Source: Jaenimonas drosophilae
Taxonomy: Eukaryota > Euglenozoa > Kinetoplastea > Trypanosomatida > Trypanosomatidae
Assembly: GCA_030849065.1 (NCBI GenBank)
Contig: JASAON010001488.1
Coordinates: 1 to 39,676, forward strand
Direction of reading: 5' to 3'
DNA length: 39,676 nucleotides
This document shows positions 26,421 through 34,942 of the stretch, in pieces. Each line of letters starts with the position of its first letter. The first letter of the stretch is position 1. The position numbers were made by a program, and so were the translations under genes. The notes below the pieces were generated by a model, which worked only from the letters and a program-made list of their open reading frames with translations, made no database searches and was not told the DNA's origin.

Positions 26421-27854
26421 CTTACCAGCTACAACAACAACACTAGGCTGCTATATGAAGAACAAGCTACACCGCCACTTGATGCACAAAGAGGGAAAGG
26501 AGAAGGAGAAGGAGTAAGCAAGTTGATGAGTGGAGGCGGCACATTGCCTAGGTAATAAAGGAATGAGCTGAGCGTAGCAGCACATGAAGCATGATTTTGG
26601 TCGTCAGTTGTCATGGACATTCCGGGTGCCCCTTATCTCTCCCACAATGTCGTTGAGATAATGTTCATCCAAAAAAAAAAAAAACGGTACAAACATCGAA
26701 AATAATCAACGACAACAACACCAAAAGAAAAAAAAACGAAATCAAAATAAATAAATCCACATACAAAATAAACAGCTGAAAAAGGGGAAATATTAGATGC
26801 ACTGGAATTGAAATGCACCTAATGCAGCATGATTCAGACGACGAAGAACAAAACTTGTTGTGACTCAACTCACTTGAATAGCCGTTTTCTGTGTTGTTCG
26901 AGTTCTCGTCGATTGTGGTGGTGTGCGGGGTTCCTCATGCGATATCATTGAAGTGTCTGCGGAAAGCATCCGCAACAGCAGCCATGACCCACTCAATTGG
27001 ACGTGGCAGTTCGTTCGCCAATCCAGTGACGGATCAGAAACAACCAACGAAGATACCAAAAACAACACTGCGAGGGTAGGAGATGAAAATTGAGGTAGGG
27101 GGCAACTCATTGAAGATACACCGCCATGCATCCACCTACGCTGACTTTCTGTGCGTACAATACCGCACCCACACGTACACGATCAACGTCAGTGCCCCCT
27201 CGTGGTTATCCGAGGAAGCACAATCTCCACTACGGCAATCATCTCAAGAAGGGATTCCCCCATTGAAAACACATCATCGCAGCAAAGCATTACCAAGGTG
27301 AAGGGAGGGCATCATCCAGTCATCCGTGACATCCCCCAAGCACAACGATGATCAGTCAAACAAAAGAGAACCTAAAAACAACAAAGTGCTGGAGCAAATG
27401 AACGTGGATGGCGACGGCAGATTGCCATCAGGTACACATACATTTACTGAGTTGCCCTTCCTCCTCCTCCTCCTCCTCCATCATTTGCGCACTCCCGAGA
27501 TGTGGAAGAGTAGGAAGAGTCTGTGGTGCTGCACAGCATCAATGAGGTCCAATTCAGTGCTCCTATCCGTTGCAGCCACGCCGTGCCAAGAGCCACGGCT
27601 GAATGACCAACAATGGAGTGGGTTAGTGAATCCAGGTGTACTTCTACCTAACGAGCACACATGCATACATACATGCGTATACACCAACGGTGATTGCGTA
27701 TCTTTGTGTGTGTGTGCTCGTCATTGCAGTTTGATTGCAAAGAACAAAAAAGGGTTGAGGGGGTTGGATCTCCACGCTATGGGCGAGGAGACCCACGCGA
27801 TTTGCAACAACACTACACAACATCTTGTGTAGGTGAGGGTGTGTGGATATGCGG
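26421..27854. other. 1.4-kb region without a supported gene
   Basis: This is the longest gap in the window. It holds an A/T-rich block (26671-26800) with a run of 14 A (26671-26684), and a CTC repeat (about 27462-27480). The open frames (minus 26865-27131, plus 27326-27832) lack the third-position GC bias of the neighbouring genes and resemble nothing. By eye I found no tRNA, no convincing snoRNA and no transposon remains. Confidence 0.5.
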
Positions 27855-28094
27855 CTAAGCTTCTGCTTCTCGTTGAGCGCGGATATCTGCCACGCGCGAG
27901 GGAATTTTGTGTGCCGCGACTGCTGCCAGGTCTTCCATCTGCGCATTGAGTGTTGAAGCGTCGTCGCTGTGCAGGCGCTGCTTCGCGCCTTCCACTTGTT
28001 GCGTGACGTGCTCCTCCAGCTTGTTGAGGGTTGCAATCAAGTCAACCTGCGAGAGACTCTGGCACTGAGGCGTCATAGGACCTGCTTGGCTCAT
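27855..28094 (-). CDS. Small helical protein, function unknown
   Basis: A 79-residue protein, MSQAGPMTPQCQSLSQVDL then a predicted helix-rich part (LIATLNKLEEHVTQQVEGAKQRL, and MEDLAAVAAHKIPSRVADI), ending AQREAEA. Acidic and basic residues alternate with hydrophobic ones in a heptad-like pattern, so a small coiled-coil subunit of a larger complex is likely. The ATG at 28092-28094 is chosen because the 49 upstream codons in frame read as leader. The codons keep the GC-rich third positions of neighbouring genes. No family is recognised. Confidence 0.65.
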   Translation of the reverse strand: MSQAGPMTPQCQSLSQVDLIATLNKLEEHVTQQVEGAKQRLHSDDASTLNAQMEDLAAVAAHKIPSRVADIRAQREAEA

Positions 28095-28471
28095 GGCTGC
28101 TGTTGTTCGTGTGAGTGTGTGTGGTGAGATGAAGTATTGAGTAGGTGGGACCCTGAATGAATGTTTCGGGGTGGCGTGAAGAAGGCTGGTAGGATGGAGA
28201 TGGACAAGTAGGTAATGAATGATTCTAGCTTCAGGCAGCAAGATGGAGAAAAGTAGAGAGATTGTGGTTGTGGTTTTTTTTTTTTGCCCATTTGATGAAT
28301 TGTTTCACAAGTGTGGTGCGCCGCTCAATCAAGAGACGTTGCTACCCTGTGCGTGTCTGTTTGTGTGTGTGTGTTTTTTTTAGCGCGATGACTTCATCAG
28401 TGTATCCAACCGTTGAACAAGTTGCACGGAATCGGTGAGGTGAGGATGATGTGGTGGAGTCCGTCAGCCGC
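28095..28471. other. Intergenic region with T runs
   Basis: Twelve T at 28274-28285 and eight or more T near 28373-28381 read as poly-A on the transcribed strand. A GT repeat lies just before the second run. No gene is seen. Confidence 0.5.
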
Positions 28472-29146
28472 TTACTGGGGTGTTTGCCCTTGCAGGATCT
28501 CCCGAATGGCACGTAGATGTCTAAGCTTGAGCGCCGAGACATCCACTTCATCACCAATCATCATGGACGGTTCTTTCCGACGGAAGTAGTCATTGAGTGC
28601 GTTGTAAATGGCCGGGTCCTTGTGGCCCTGAATCTCTGCCACAATGGCATCCACATCTTCTTCTGGCGCAAGCTTATCCTCATCAAGCGCCTCCACCAGA
28701 CGCGTGAGTGCCTTTCTGCACTTCTCCGCCTCAGCCGTGATGGGAGAGGCGCTACCGTTGAAGGTTCCGCAATTAGCCCAAATGAGTTCAACATCGCTCA
28801 TCACCTGCTCCGTCGTGGAGTAGTGGCCGCCGGATGCGATGCGGTCAAGAACCGTGCGCAGTGACATGGGAATGTTGATGGTGTCGTAGTACTTCCACAC
28901 TCCGAGCTCCACCGCATTCACCGGTTCACGGAAGTTGGTGGAGCAGCTCTCCTCTGTGTAGAGCTTGTACAAGCAGTGATAGAGATCGCTCACCTCTGGC
29001 GGCAGACGATCGGCAAGACCGGATTGGTACGCATGACGGCCTTGAGGGAGGGGGCGAGGGTGGGCCAGTGCACAGTCGATGCAGTTGAGAATGTAGTCGA
29101 TCTCTTGCACAATGCTTTGCGGGCTGTTGACTTCACCAGGAGCCAT
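28472..29146 (-). CDS. Bromodomain protein (BDF family type)
   Basis: Bromodomains bind acetyl-lysine, usually on histone tails; kinetoplastids have several bromodomain factors (BDF1-BDF7 and others) that mark transcription units. Seen: 224 residues with one bromodomain at about 50-150. FREPVNAVELGVWKYYDTINIPMSL (72-96) is the ZA loop region with the usual PMSL turn, followed by GHYSTTEQVMSDVELIWANCGTFNG (107-131). The acetyl-lysine-binding Asn is Asn130 (NC-x-x-FN, the common Tyr being Phe). The C-terminal 70 residues are charged helix. No second bromodomain or acetyltransferase is attached. With divergent H4 tails encoded in the same window, acetylated H4 is an obvious but untested ligand. 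I cannot assign the BDF number. Confidence 0.93.
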   Translation of the reverse strand: MAPGEVNSPQSIVQEIDYILNCIDCALAHPRPLPQGRHAYQSGLADRLPPEVSDLYHCLYKLYTEESCSTNFREPVNAVELGVWKYYDTINIPMSLRTVLDRIASGGHYSTTEQVMSDVELIWANCGTFNGSASPITAEAEKCRKALTRLVEALDEDKLAPEEDVDAIVAEIQGHKDPAIYNALNDYFRRKEPSMMIGDEVDVSALKLRHLRAIREILQGQTPQ

Positions 29147-29450
29147 TCTTGTACAATGTTGTGTTGGGTACTCAGAGGTAGGGCCAATCTATGAGGGGTG
29201 GTGGGTGTATTGCCACCAGCAACCAATGGACAAAGTGGATGCCGAAGGTGGAGGACCTACACGTGTACTGTTGATGAGGATTCTCTCCCACAACAGACTT
29301 CCCAATGCTACACACACAAATAAGAAAGAACAAGAGATGCTCAATACGTCACAGCAGTATTGAGGATACGCGAACATGAGATACTCACCACGGCACCTAC
29401 ACACAACGTATGTCTGTGAAAAATGGCAGCAGAACAACAACAATTTCCCC
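29147..29450. other. Intergenic region
   Basis: Leader of the bromodomain gene and 3' flank of the next gene. Nothing else is recognised. Confidence 0.5.
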
Positions 29451-29762
29451 TCAACGAAAAAAGGTTGGAAAGCCTGGCTCATCCTGTCTATCCACTGCAC
29501 GGACGCGCAACCCACGAAAGTTCATGGTGCGTTGTTGTTGTGTTAGATTCTTGACAATCGAACGCTTCCACGGAGGTAAGGCGTCGTCTGGAACGAAGAC
29601 GATGCCCTCGGCACACTTCCGCTCAAAGTTTCCCAGCCGTGTGAGGTCTTGCACCTGACGACGTTCTCCCATCTGTGGCTTGTAGGGCTCACGACGGTTT
29701 TGAAGCAGCATCTGCTTATTCACTACCTTGGAGGTTTTAACTAGTCGTCGTATGAATCCCAT
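29451..29762 (-). CDS. Small basic protein, possibly mitochondrial
   Basis: A 103-residue, strongly basic protein (MGFIRRLVKTSKVVNKQMLLQ at the start, PTFFR at the end). It has no membrane segment and no motif I know. The basic N-terminus without acidic residues until about position 25 would suit mitochondrial import, and the composition would suit a ribosomal or RNA-associated protein. The ATG is at 29760-29762. The regular codon pattern on the same strand as all neighbours supports a gene. Confidence 0.65.
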   Translation of the reverse strand: MGFIRRLVKTSKVVNKQMLLQNRREPYKPQMGERRQVQDLTRLGNFERKCAEGIVFVPDDALPPWKRSIVKNLTQQQRTMNFRGLRVRAVDRQDEPGFPTFFR

Positions 29763-30237
29763 GACGAGCTAGATTGATGGTGTGTTTGGTTATTTGGTTT
29801 GCGTACTTGGCCACGTAGATTAGGGCCCTCACATCAGCAACCAATGAAGAACAGGAAAAGGGGGGAAAGAAGTTGATGCCTTGTTTCTGAGTAGAGCATG
29901 TGTTGTAGTGTAGATGTGGGTAAGCACAGGGTGCACCATTCAGTGGGGTTATGTTAGGCGCGCTGTAACATGATTCAGCCACCTTCATCTGGCAGCTCCT
30001 CCACAGCAACGAGGATGTGCGTATGGATAAGAGGGAGCTCACGCAGAGAGAAGAGTGATGCCACACCTGAACCACGAATCCCCTAAGGTCTACCTTACTA
30101 GCTCAGCACGTGGAGGCTTGCGTCCACAGCATCATCAATAACTCATCAACACATGTTGTACAACGTGCATGAAGAGGGTGGCAATGATGGAGGATTCCTT
30201 CCCTCACTACGAGATACCACTTGTGTGTGATGGGGCC
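29763..30237. other. Intergenic region
   Basis: A minus-strand frame of 112 codons (29737-30075) overlaps the neighbouring gene and resembles no protein. Minus-strand CTTTCCCCCCTTTTCC near 29855-29870 may be the acceptor tract of the 103-aa protein. No other signal. Confidence 0.5.
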
Positions 30238-30636
30238 TTACGCAGATTCCTCCTCGGCCACAACGGGTGTGGTGGGCGTCGTTGGAGCATCCACCTCTGG
30301 GGCGGTAAGCGGGGCCATTGACAGCCGCCCCGCACGTCGGGCAGCGGCAAAGACTAGAGTAAGCACCAGCACGTGGCACACAAGGCGGGAGAAGCCAGGA
30401 AGAGCGTCCATGGGGTTCTGGGCGGCAAAGCGCATCTCCCGTCCAAGCCGAGCGATGCGGTAGGGCATCAGCCGTGCCTGGAGGAAGCAGAAATCTCTAG
30501 TGTAGCTGCTGGCGGCATCAATGTTGTGCGTTTTGCAGAAGTCAAGGGTTGCGGCGAAGCTCTTGGCTTCTGACGGCGCGGCCATGAACCTACTGACGTT
30601 CTTTCGTGCAACACATACCGTGGAGCGTCGTAACAT
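30238..30636 (-). CDS. Small single-TM protein with mitochondrial-type N-terminus
   Basis: A 132-residue protein. MLRRSTVCVARKNVSRFM looks like a cleavable mitochondrial signal. A soluble helical part follows (KSFAATLDFCKTHNIDAASSY and on to MPYRIARLGREMRF), then one hydrophobic segment at about 80-105 (FSRLVCHVLVLTLVFAAARR), and a Pro/Thr-rich acidic tail ending EEESA. The layout fits an accessory subunit of an inner-membrane complex. I do not recognise the family. An alternative start is Met18, which would remove the targeting-like segment. Confidence 0.7.
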   Translation of the reverse strand: MLRRSTVCVARKNVSRFMAAPSEAKSFAATLDFCKTHNIDAASSYTRDFCFLQARLMPYRIARLGREMRFAAQNPMDALPGFSRLVCHVLVLTLVFAAARRAGRLSMAPLTAPEVDAPTTPTTPVVAEEESA

Positions 30637-30971
30637 TTGTTACTGCGCACTAACCAAAACAAGGAATGATGTGGGTGAAGTGCGTACCTCTCTCGTAGGG
30701 TTGCGAGTGAGGGGGGAGATGAAGAGGGTTCCGTAACAAAACACGTGAACCCAGCCGAGTGCTGTGCTACACACAAACAAGATGAAGGATGTTGAAGGCA
30801 AAGATGGTGTTTTCTTGGCACACAAGATATGAGTATCGCACAATAGGTCGTCAAAGGCCATCATGAAAGACGAAGACGAGTGATTGGTTTGATTAATGTT
30901 GAAAGCACAAAGAAAGGGAGGGTGGGATGCACAGCACACCACACTACATCCGCGCAAGTCGCTGAATGGGC
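30637..30971. other. Intergenic region between the small TM gene and eL29 copy 1
   Basis: No gene is recognised. A minus-strand T-rich stretch near 30645-30665 could be the acceptor tract for the TM protein. Confidence 0.45.
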
Positions 30972-31181
30972 TTACTTGGACTGAATCTTGGCAATGCGCT
31001 CACGGCGGCTCTTGATGGCAGCCTTCTGGTTCATCTTGCGCACACGGCGGGCGCTCACGAGGGCAGGGAGCCAGCCTCCACGCTTGGAGTTGTGGAGGCA
31101 CAAGGGCATCGCCTTCTTGATGCCATTGCGGTGGTTCTTCTTCGACTGGTTGTGGTTAGTGTGGTTCTTTGACTTGGCCAT
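30972..31181 (-). CDS. RPL29: 60S ribosomal protein eL29, copy 1
   Basis: Small basic large-subunit protein. Seen: 69 residues, MAKSKNHTNHNQSKKNHRNGIKK, the universal eL29 N-terminus, then the LCLHNSKRGGWLPALV core and a basic tail ending AKIQSK. I start at the ATG 31179-31181, three codons inside the open frame. The protein is identical to that of copy 2 at 31420-31629; by eye the coding sequences differ at one silent Ser codon (TCA here, TCT there). Confidence 0.97.
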   Translation of the reverse strand: MAKSKNHTNHNQSKKNHRNGIKKAMPLCLHNSKRGGWLPALVSARRVRKMNQKAAIKSRRERIAKIQSK

Positions 31182-31194
31182 GGTTCCCAACTAC

Positions 31195-31235
31195 CTACAC
31201 AAGATACGAGAGAACCAATAACAGTAAAAAAAAAG
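31195..31235 (-). promoter_or_regulatory. Probable trans-splice acceptor of eL29 copy 1
   Basis: Nine T on the minus strand (31226-31234) are followed by T/C-rich sequence to CTTGTGTAG, AG at 31195-31196. A second AG lies at 31191-31192. The leader is 9 to 13 nt. Confidence 0.65.
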
Positions 31236-31419
31236 ATGAAGCAACAGAAGAGTTCAAGTGCGAAGAACGAATTTTACCATTGGGTACAACACATGCCCCA
31301 CATCACTCAATGCATGAGTGACAACAGCCAAATCAACTCCCTTTTGTGTTTTTTTTTTATGACTGTAAATCAGAAGAAATCATCGCGTACTTCCGTAAGC
31401 GAGATAGCACACAAACACC

Positions 31420-31629
31420 TTACTTGGACTGAATCTTGGCAATGCGCTCACGGCGGCTCTTGATGGCAGCCTTCTGGTTCATCTTGCGCACACGGCGGGC
31501 GCTCACGAGGGCAGGGAGCCAGCCTCCACGCTTGGAGTTGTGGAGGCACAAGGGCATCGCCTTCTTGATGCCATTGCGGTGGTTCTTCTTCGACTGGTTG
31601 TGGTTAGTGTGGTTCTTAGACTTGGCCAT
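31420..31629 (-). CDS. RPL29: 60S ribosomal protein eL29, copy 2
   Basis: Tandem duplicate of the gene 448 bases away, encoding the same 69 residues. Similarity stops within a few bases of start and stop codons, so each copy has its own leader and 3' UTR. The ATG at 31627-31629 lies 12 nt past its acceptor. Duplicate ribosomal protein genes with separate UTRs are common in kinetoplastids, where copy number and UTRs replace promoters in setting expression. Confidence 0.97.
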   Translation of the reverse strand: MAKSKNHTNHNQSKKNHRNGIKKAMPLCLHNSKRGGWLPALVSARRVRKMNQKAAIKSRRERIAKIQSK

Positions 31630-31641
31630 GGTGAATGAGTG

Positions 31642-31688
31642 CTACATGATGAAGACACAAGATTTGCAGAGTGGAAGAAGAAAAAATA
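31642..31688 (-). promoter_or_regulatory. Probable trans-splice acceptor of eL29 copy 2
   Basis: Minus-strand TATTTTTTCTTCTTCC (31673-31688) is followed by its first AG at 31642-31643 (CATGTAG). Confidence 0.65.
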
Positions 31689-31822
31689 GCATCAGAGTAC
31701 TGAGATGGGAATGTGCAGAGGGACGTACATACAATAGAAAACTTCATGAAGTGCTCATGTGAAGCAACAATGCGATGAATCATCATCATCATCAACCATT
31801 CTTCAACGTTCTTTTCTTGGTG

Positions 31823-32734
31823 CTACGACTGGATGGACTTGTAGCTCTTGCGCTTCGCCATCGCATCTACAATGGAGGTGAAGATGGGTCGCAGAACATA
31901 GCCCAGCTGCCCGCTTGTGGAGAAGATCACCTCTGAATCCCCGCACAACATCCCATTCACGCAACGTTCCGCGCACGTACGTGGTGGGATTCCACGACGT
32001 TGATGGCCAGGAAGTGGTTTGCCATCTGCCGTCATGACACGTTGATGAAAGTCAGTATCCACGTAGCCTGGGCAGCACACGGTGATGGGTGGCACCCCAA
32101 CCTCTCCACGCAGGGCGTTGGCAAATCCTTGCATCGCATGCTTCGAGGCGGTATATCCGCTGCGGAGGGTGGAGGGGAGAATGCCAGCGAGGGAGCTCAT
32201 GATGAGAATCTTGGCAGGCAGCTTGGCAGTGTGGGTCGTCTTGAGGGTTGGAAGGAACATCTGCAGCAAACGTACGTTGGCGAGGTAGTTGATGTTCATG
32301 AGATCTTCACAAATTTGCAAGAAGCGGGCATCGCTCGCAAAGGGGGCAATGCCACCCGCGCCTGCATTCAGGACTAGATAGTTGAGCTCGACGCCGTGTG
32401 CCTCAGATGGGTAGAGCGCCTTCATGGCCTTGTGTACGGCTGCTGCCCCATCCGCAGAACTGAGGTCGGCTACCACATAATCGCAACGCACTGCGCCATC
32501 TCCCACACACGTTGACGCGGCGGATTGAAGGGCGGATTCGTTGCGGCCAACAATCACCACACGGCATCCTGCGCGAGAAAACACTCGCGCGAGTTCCAAA
32601 CCAACACCGGAGCCCCCGCCCGTAATGAGCGCCACTGCTCCAGCACGCAACTTCTCGGCGGTGAGACGACGGTACACCCACCGGCTGAAGAGCAGCAACG
32701 CGAGGCCCACAAGTGATTTGGCCGCGATGGACAT
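31823..32734 (-). CDS. Membrane-anchored classical short-chain dehydrogenase/reductase
   Basis: NAD(P)-dependent oxidoreductase, likely acting on lipid or steroid-like carbonyls at the ER or another membrane. Seen: 303 residues from the ATG at 32732-32734. An N-terminal hydrophobic anchor (SLVGLALLLFSRWVYRRL, about 7-24) is followed by the Rossmann motif TGGGSGVG, the NAG motif (LVLNAGAGG), the catalytic Ser in IMSSLAGIL and the YTASK catalytic Tyr-Lys, then PGYVDT. All residues of a working classical SDR are present. Anchor and layout resemble the DHRS7/11-beta-hydroxysteroid dehydrogenase group or 3-ketodihydrosphingosine reductases; the substrate cannot be read from sequence. The open frame extends 5 codons to a GTG, which I do not use. 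Confidence 0.95.
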   Translation of the reverse strand: MSIAAKSLVGLALLLFSRWVYRRLTAEKLRAGAVALITGGGSGVGLELARVFSRAGCRVVIVGRNESALQSAASTCVGDGAVRCDYVVADLSSADGAAAVHKAMKALYPSEAHGVELNYLVLNAGAGGIAPFASDARFLQICEDLMNINYLANVRLLQMFLPTLKTTHTAKLPAKILIMSSLAGILPSTLRSGYTASKHAMQGFANALRGEVGVPPITVCCPGYVDTDFHQRVMTADGKPLPGHQRRGIPPRTCAERCVNGMLCGDSEVIFSTSGQLGYVLRPIFTSIVDAMAKRKSYKSIQS

Positions 32735-33063
32735 GATGATGATAAACACGTATGTAAGTCGGTACGAACGCTAGCCGATAAATATCTTCAGAAGTAGTAC
32801 GGAGAATATTTTTTAAAAAACAAAGAAGAGGATAATGAGATTCATCGTACCACGTTGAGTCATTGCACACGTACATCAAACGACGAAGTCAACGATGCAG
32901 GAGAGATTTGAGCAATGATGATCCCAGCAACTCACCAAGGCCGCAGACAGCAGGCAATGGTTGATGTAGTATAGAGGTGTGTGGGAGATGGCCATGTCGC
33001 AGAATGCATTCACGTGGCCTAGGTTCGTCAGCAACGTATACGTCTGGCAATGGTACTCATGCA
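32735..33063. other. Intergenic region between the SDR and VPS26
   Basis: A minus-strand T-rich tract (about 32808-32826) is the likely acceptor signal for the SDR gene. Nothing else is recognised. Confidence 0.5.
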
Positions 33064-34086
33064 TCATGCCGGTTTGGCATGAAGGCTACGTACGCTGTAG
33101 GGGGCCTCCTGCCCCGTTCGTCGGTAGAGGATGATCTCCTGTTGCTTGAAGTAGCGCTTGCCCTCTTCCGTCACGAGCACCAAGTTGATGAAGTACTGCA
33201 CCTGAAATTGCGCATCATTGACGATGGTGGGGGATAAGGTTGGAATGGCACTGAGGTGAATGCGGATGGGCACCACCTCTCCCACAATGGGCATACCATC
33301 CATGATCTCATAACTCTGGAGTGTTTCACTCGTGGTGGGGCCATCATTGATTGTTTCCTTGCGCACAATGGCAACCTCTCCATGACGGATATCGAGGTCG
33401 GCCTTCTTGTACGTGACCCAGCCCAACACGCGTTCACGGAGATGGAAGACTTGCTTCTCATAGCGGAACTCAATGTGCAGAACATCTCCAACTCCCACCG
33501 CCATGGATACCGAGCGTTCATCAAAGTCCTTCTGAATGTGGCAACAGGGGCGAGCGCAGGCATCCGGCTCAGAGGCGGAGCGCTCCTCATCCACACGGCT
33601 CACCCAGAACTCTGCCTCCTCCACAATGTTCTTGATGGGGCGCATTACCGTGATGCGCAGAATGTAGTGTACCGACACGTTGAAGCCGCGGTACGACTCA
33701 CGCTCCTTCGTTGCACCAAAATCAAAAGGGAAGTTGGCCCCCGTCGCAGGAACCACCGTTGCTTCGAAGCGTTTTTCTTGTCTGAAGAACTCCAGACGGT
33801 TTGCTGCACTTTGGATGTATCCAATGCACTCAATCAGAACACCACTGTTGCGGTAGCTGCTGCTGGATGGACGCAGTACTGCCTGGCCCACTATGGGCTC
33901 CTTCCCGCCATAGGCATGCATACGTTCGCTCACGTTGCCGTGAAGATCATCCACAACCACCTTCTGATCCTCGGTGCGATTGGTCCAAAAGACCGAAACG
34001 TCACAACCATCCAGGCGGCGAATGAGCTTGTCAAAGAGTGAGGGGCCCTGCTCCCGCTCAGGGGGTGACTCCACCGGCGCTAGCAT
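33064..34086 (-). CDS. VPS26: Retromer subunit VPS26
   Basis: Arrestin-fold subunit of retromer, which recycles receptors from endosomes. Seen: 340 residues, close to the usual 330. The C-terminal half matches VPS26 strongly: DIRHGEVAIVRKET, then SYEIMDGMPIVGEVVPIRI, a FQVQYFINLVLVTEEGKRYF strand pair, and KQQEIILYRR. The N-terminal half has GVLIECIGYIQ and the YRGFNVSVHYILRITVMRP arrestin strands. A 20-residue leader before the first strand, and an acidic/Cys-containing insert around residues 165-185 (DEERSASEPDACARPCC), are not in the yeast or animal protein. The true start is the ATG at 34084-34086, two codons inside the open frame (its first codon is TTG). Confidence 0.94.
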   Translation of the reverse strand: MLAPVESPPEREQGPSLFDKLIRRLDGCDVSVFWTNRTEDQKVVVDDLHGNVSERMHAYGGKEPIVGQAVLRPSSSSYRNSGVLIECIGYIQSAANRLEFFRQEKRFEATVVPATGANFPFDFGATKERESYRGFNVSVHYILRITVMRPIKNIVEEAEFWVSRVDEERSASEPDACARPCCHIQKDFDERSVSMAVGVGDVLHIEFRYEKQVFHLRERVLGWVTYKKADLDIRHGEVAIVRKETINDGPTTSETLQSYEIMDGMPIVGEVVPIRIHLSAIPTLSPTIVNDAQFQVQYFINLVLVTEEGKRYFKQQEIILYRRTGQEAPYSVRSLHAKPA

Positions 34087-34942
34087 CCACAATAACTAAA
34101 GTACAATGTTGTGTTGTTGTTGTTGTTGTTGTTTCTCTGGCCTCTCTCTGTGTAGTTGTTGCTCCTTCGTTTGCAAAGACGAGCTTCAGAACGAGTGTTG
34201 TGCAAATGAGGGAAAGAAGAGAGAGAATGGAGTAGCTCATCCTACACAACCACATCATGTACCGAGGGGAATACAAGAGTGAAGGAAGTTTTGTGGCGTT
34301 GTACTGTGGGTATCTCAGTGCAGAGTCATTCGTAGTGCAAACGTTGGTGCCACTTACATTCCACGTCCATCTCTGTGCGCAGAACGAGGAGATAGGGAGA
34401 ATGGGAGGGAGGGGCACCTCCATCCACGCAGGCCAACACATGGCGTGAGTGCGTCCAAGGTTCTCAACTCCATTATGACGAAGACAAAGAGGGGGAGGAG
34501 GAGGTGGTGTTGGCTATTGCCGCAACCACATAACAACAACAACAAACTCATCATGCGTACACGCGCTTGCATGTAAAAAAGAATCATGCATTTGAGTACG
34601 TCTCTCACGAGGGGTGGAGTACGTTCATCATAGCAGATGGGAGAAGGAGCTCCAGTGGATGAGGATGGAGAAGAGAAGGGGGGTAGTGGTTGAGAACATA
34701 GCCGGGCAGATAAATCTCCAGAAGTGCATGCCACGAAAGATCTGTAGCAGTCATCTGCACTCATCGCTGATCACGACCAGGAGCGTTTTTTTGGGGTGTT
34801 TTTTTTTCGTTTGCTTTTGTGTGTTATCGTTTTCGTCGTGATTGGTTGCGTGGCGGGGTTGGGGGAGATGAAGGTGCAGTGGAAAGTCGAGGCAAAGTTC
34901 AGGAGGGAAAACTAAGAAAAAAAATGTGTGTGCGTCGCGACC
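34087..34942. other. Intergenic region between VPS26 and the CRAL-TRIO gene
   Basis: It contains the VPS26 acceptor and CAA-repeat leader, and T runs near 34786-34808. Two minus-strand frames of 127 and 136 codons are hydrophobic or Ser-rich nonsense without coding bias. No RNA gene was recognised. Confidence 0.5.
34184..34228 (-). promoter_or_regulatory. Probable trans-splice acceptor of VPS26
   Basis: Minus-strand CTCTCTCTTCTTTCCCTC is followed by TTCTGAAG, AG at 34184-34185. The leader of about 97 nt then contains a seven-unit CAA repeat (34113-34134). Confidence 0.55.

Noticed and set aside
26520..26571. Plus-strand TGATGA and CTGA boxes about 45 bases apart, as in a C/D snoRNA
   Set aside because: No terminal stem, wrong strand for the array, and no guide match that can be judged by eye.
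26895..26915. TTCGAGT motif resembling a tRNA T-loop
   Set aside because: Flanking bases do not pair into a T-stem and no anticodon or acceptor arm can be built around it.
26865..27131. Minus-strand open frame of 88 codons with a hydrophobic stretch, in the 1.4-kb gap
   Set aside because: Third codon positions show no GC bias, unlike neighbouring genes, and the protein resembles nothing.
27326..27832. Plus-strand open frame of 168 codons
   Set aside because: Against the direction of the whole array, includes a Leu run from a CTC repeat, and shows no known motif.
33256..34041. Plus-strand open frame of 261 codons
   Set aside because: Exactly antisense to VPS26, whose protein signatures are unmistakable.
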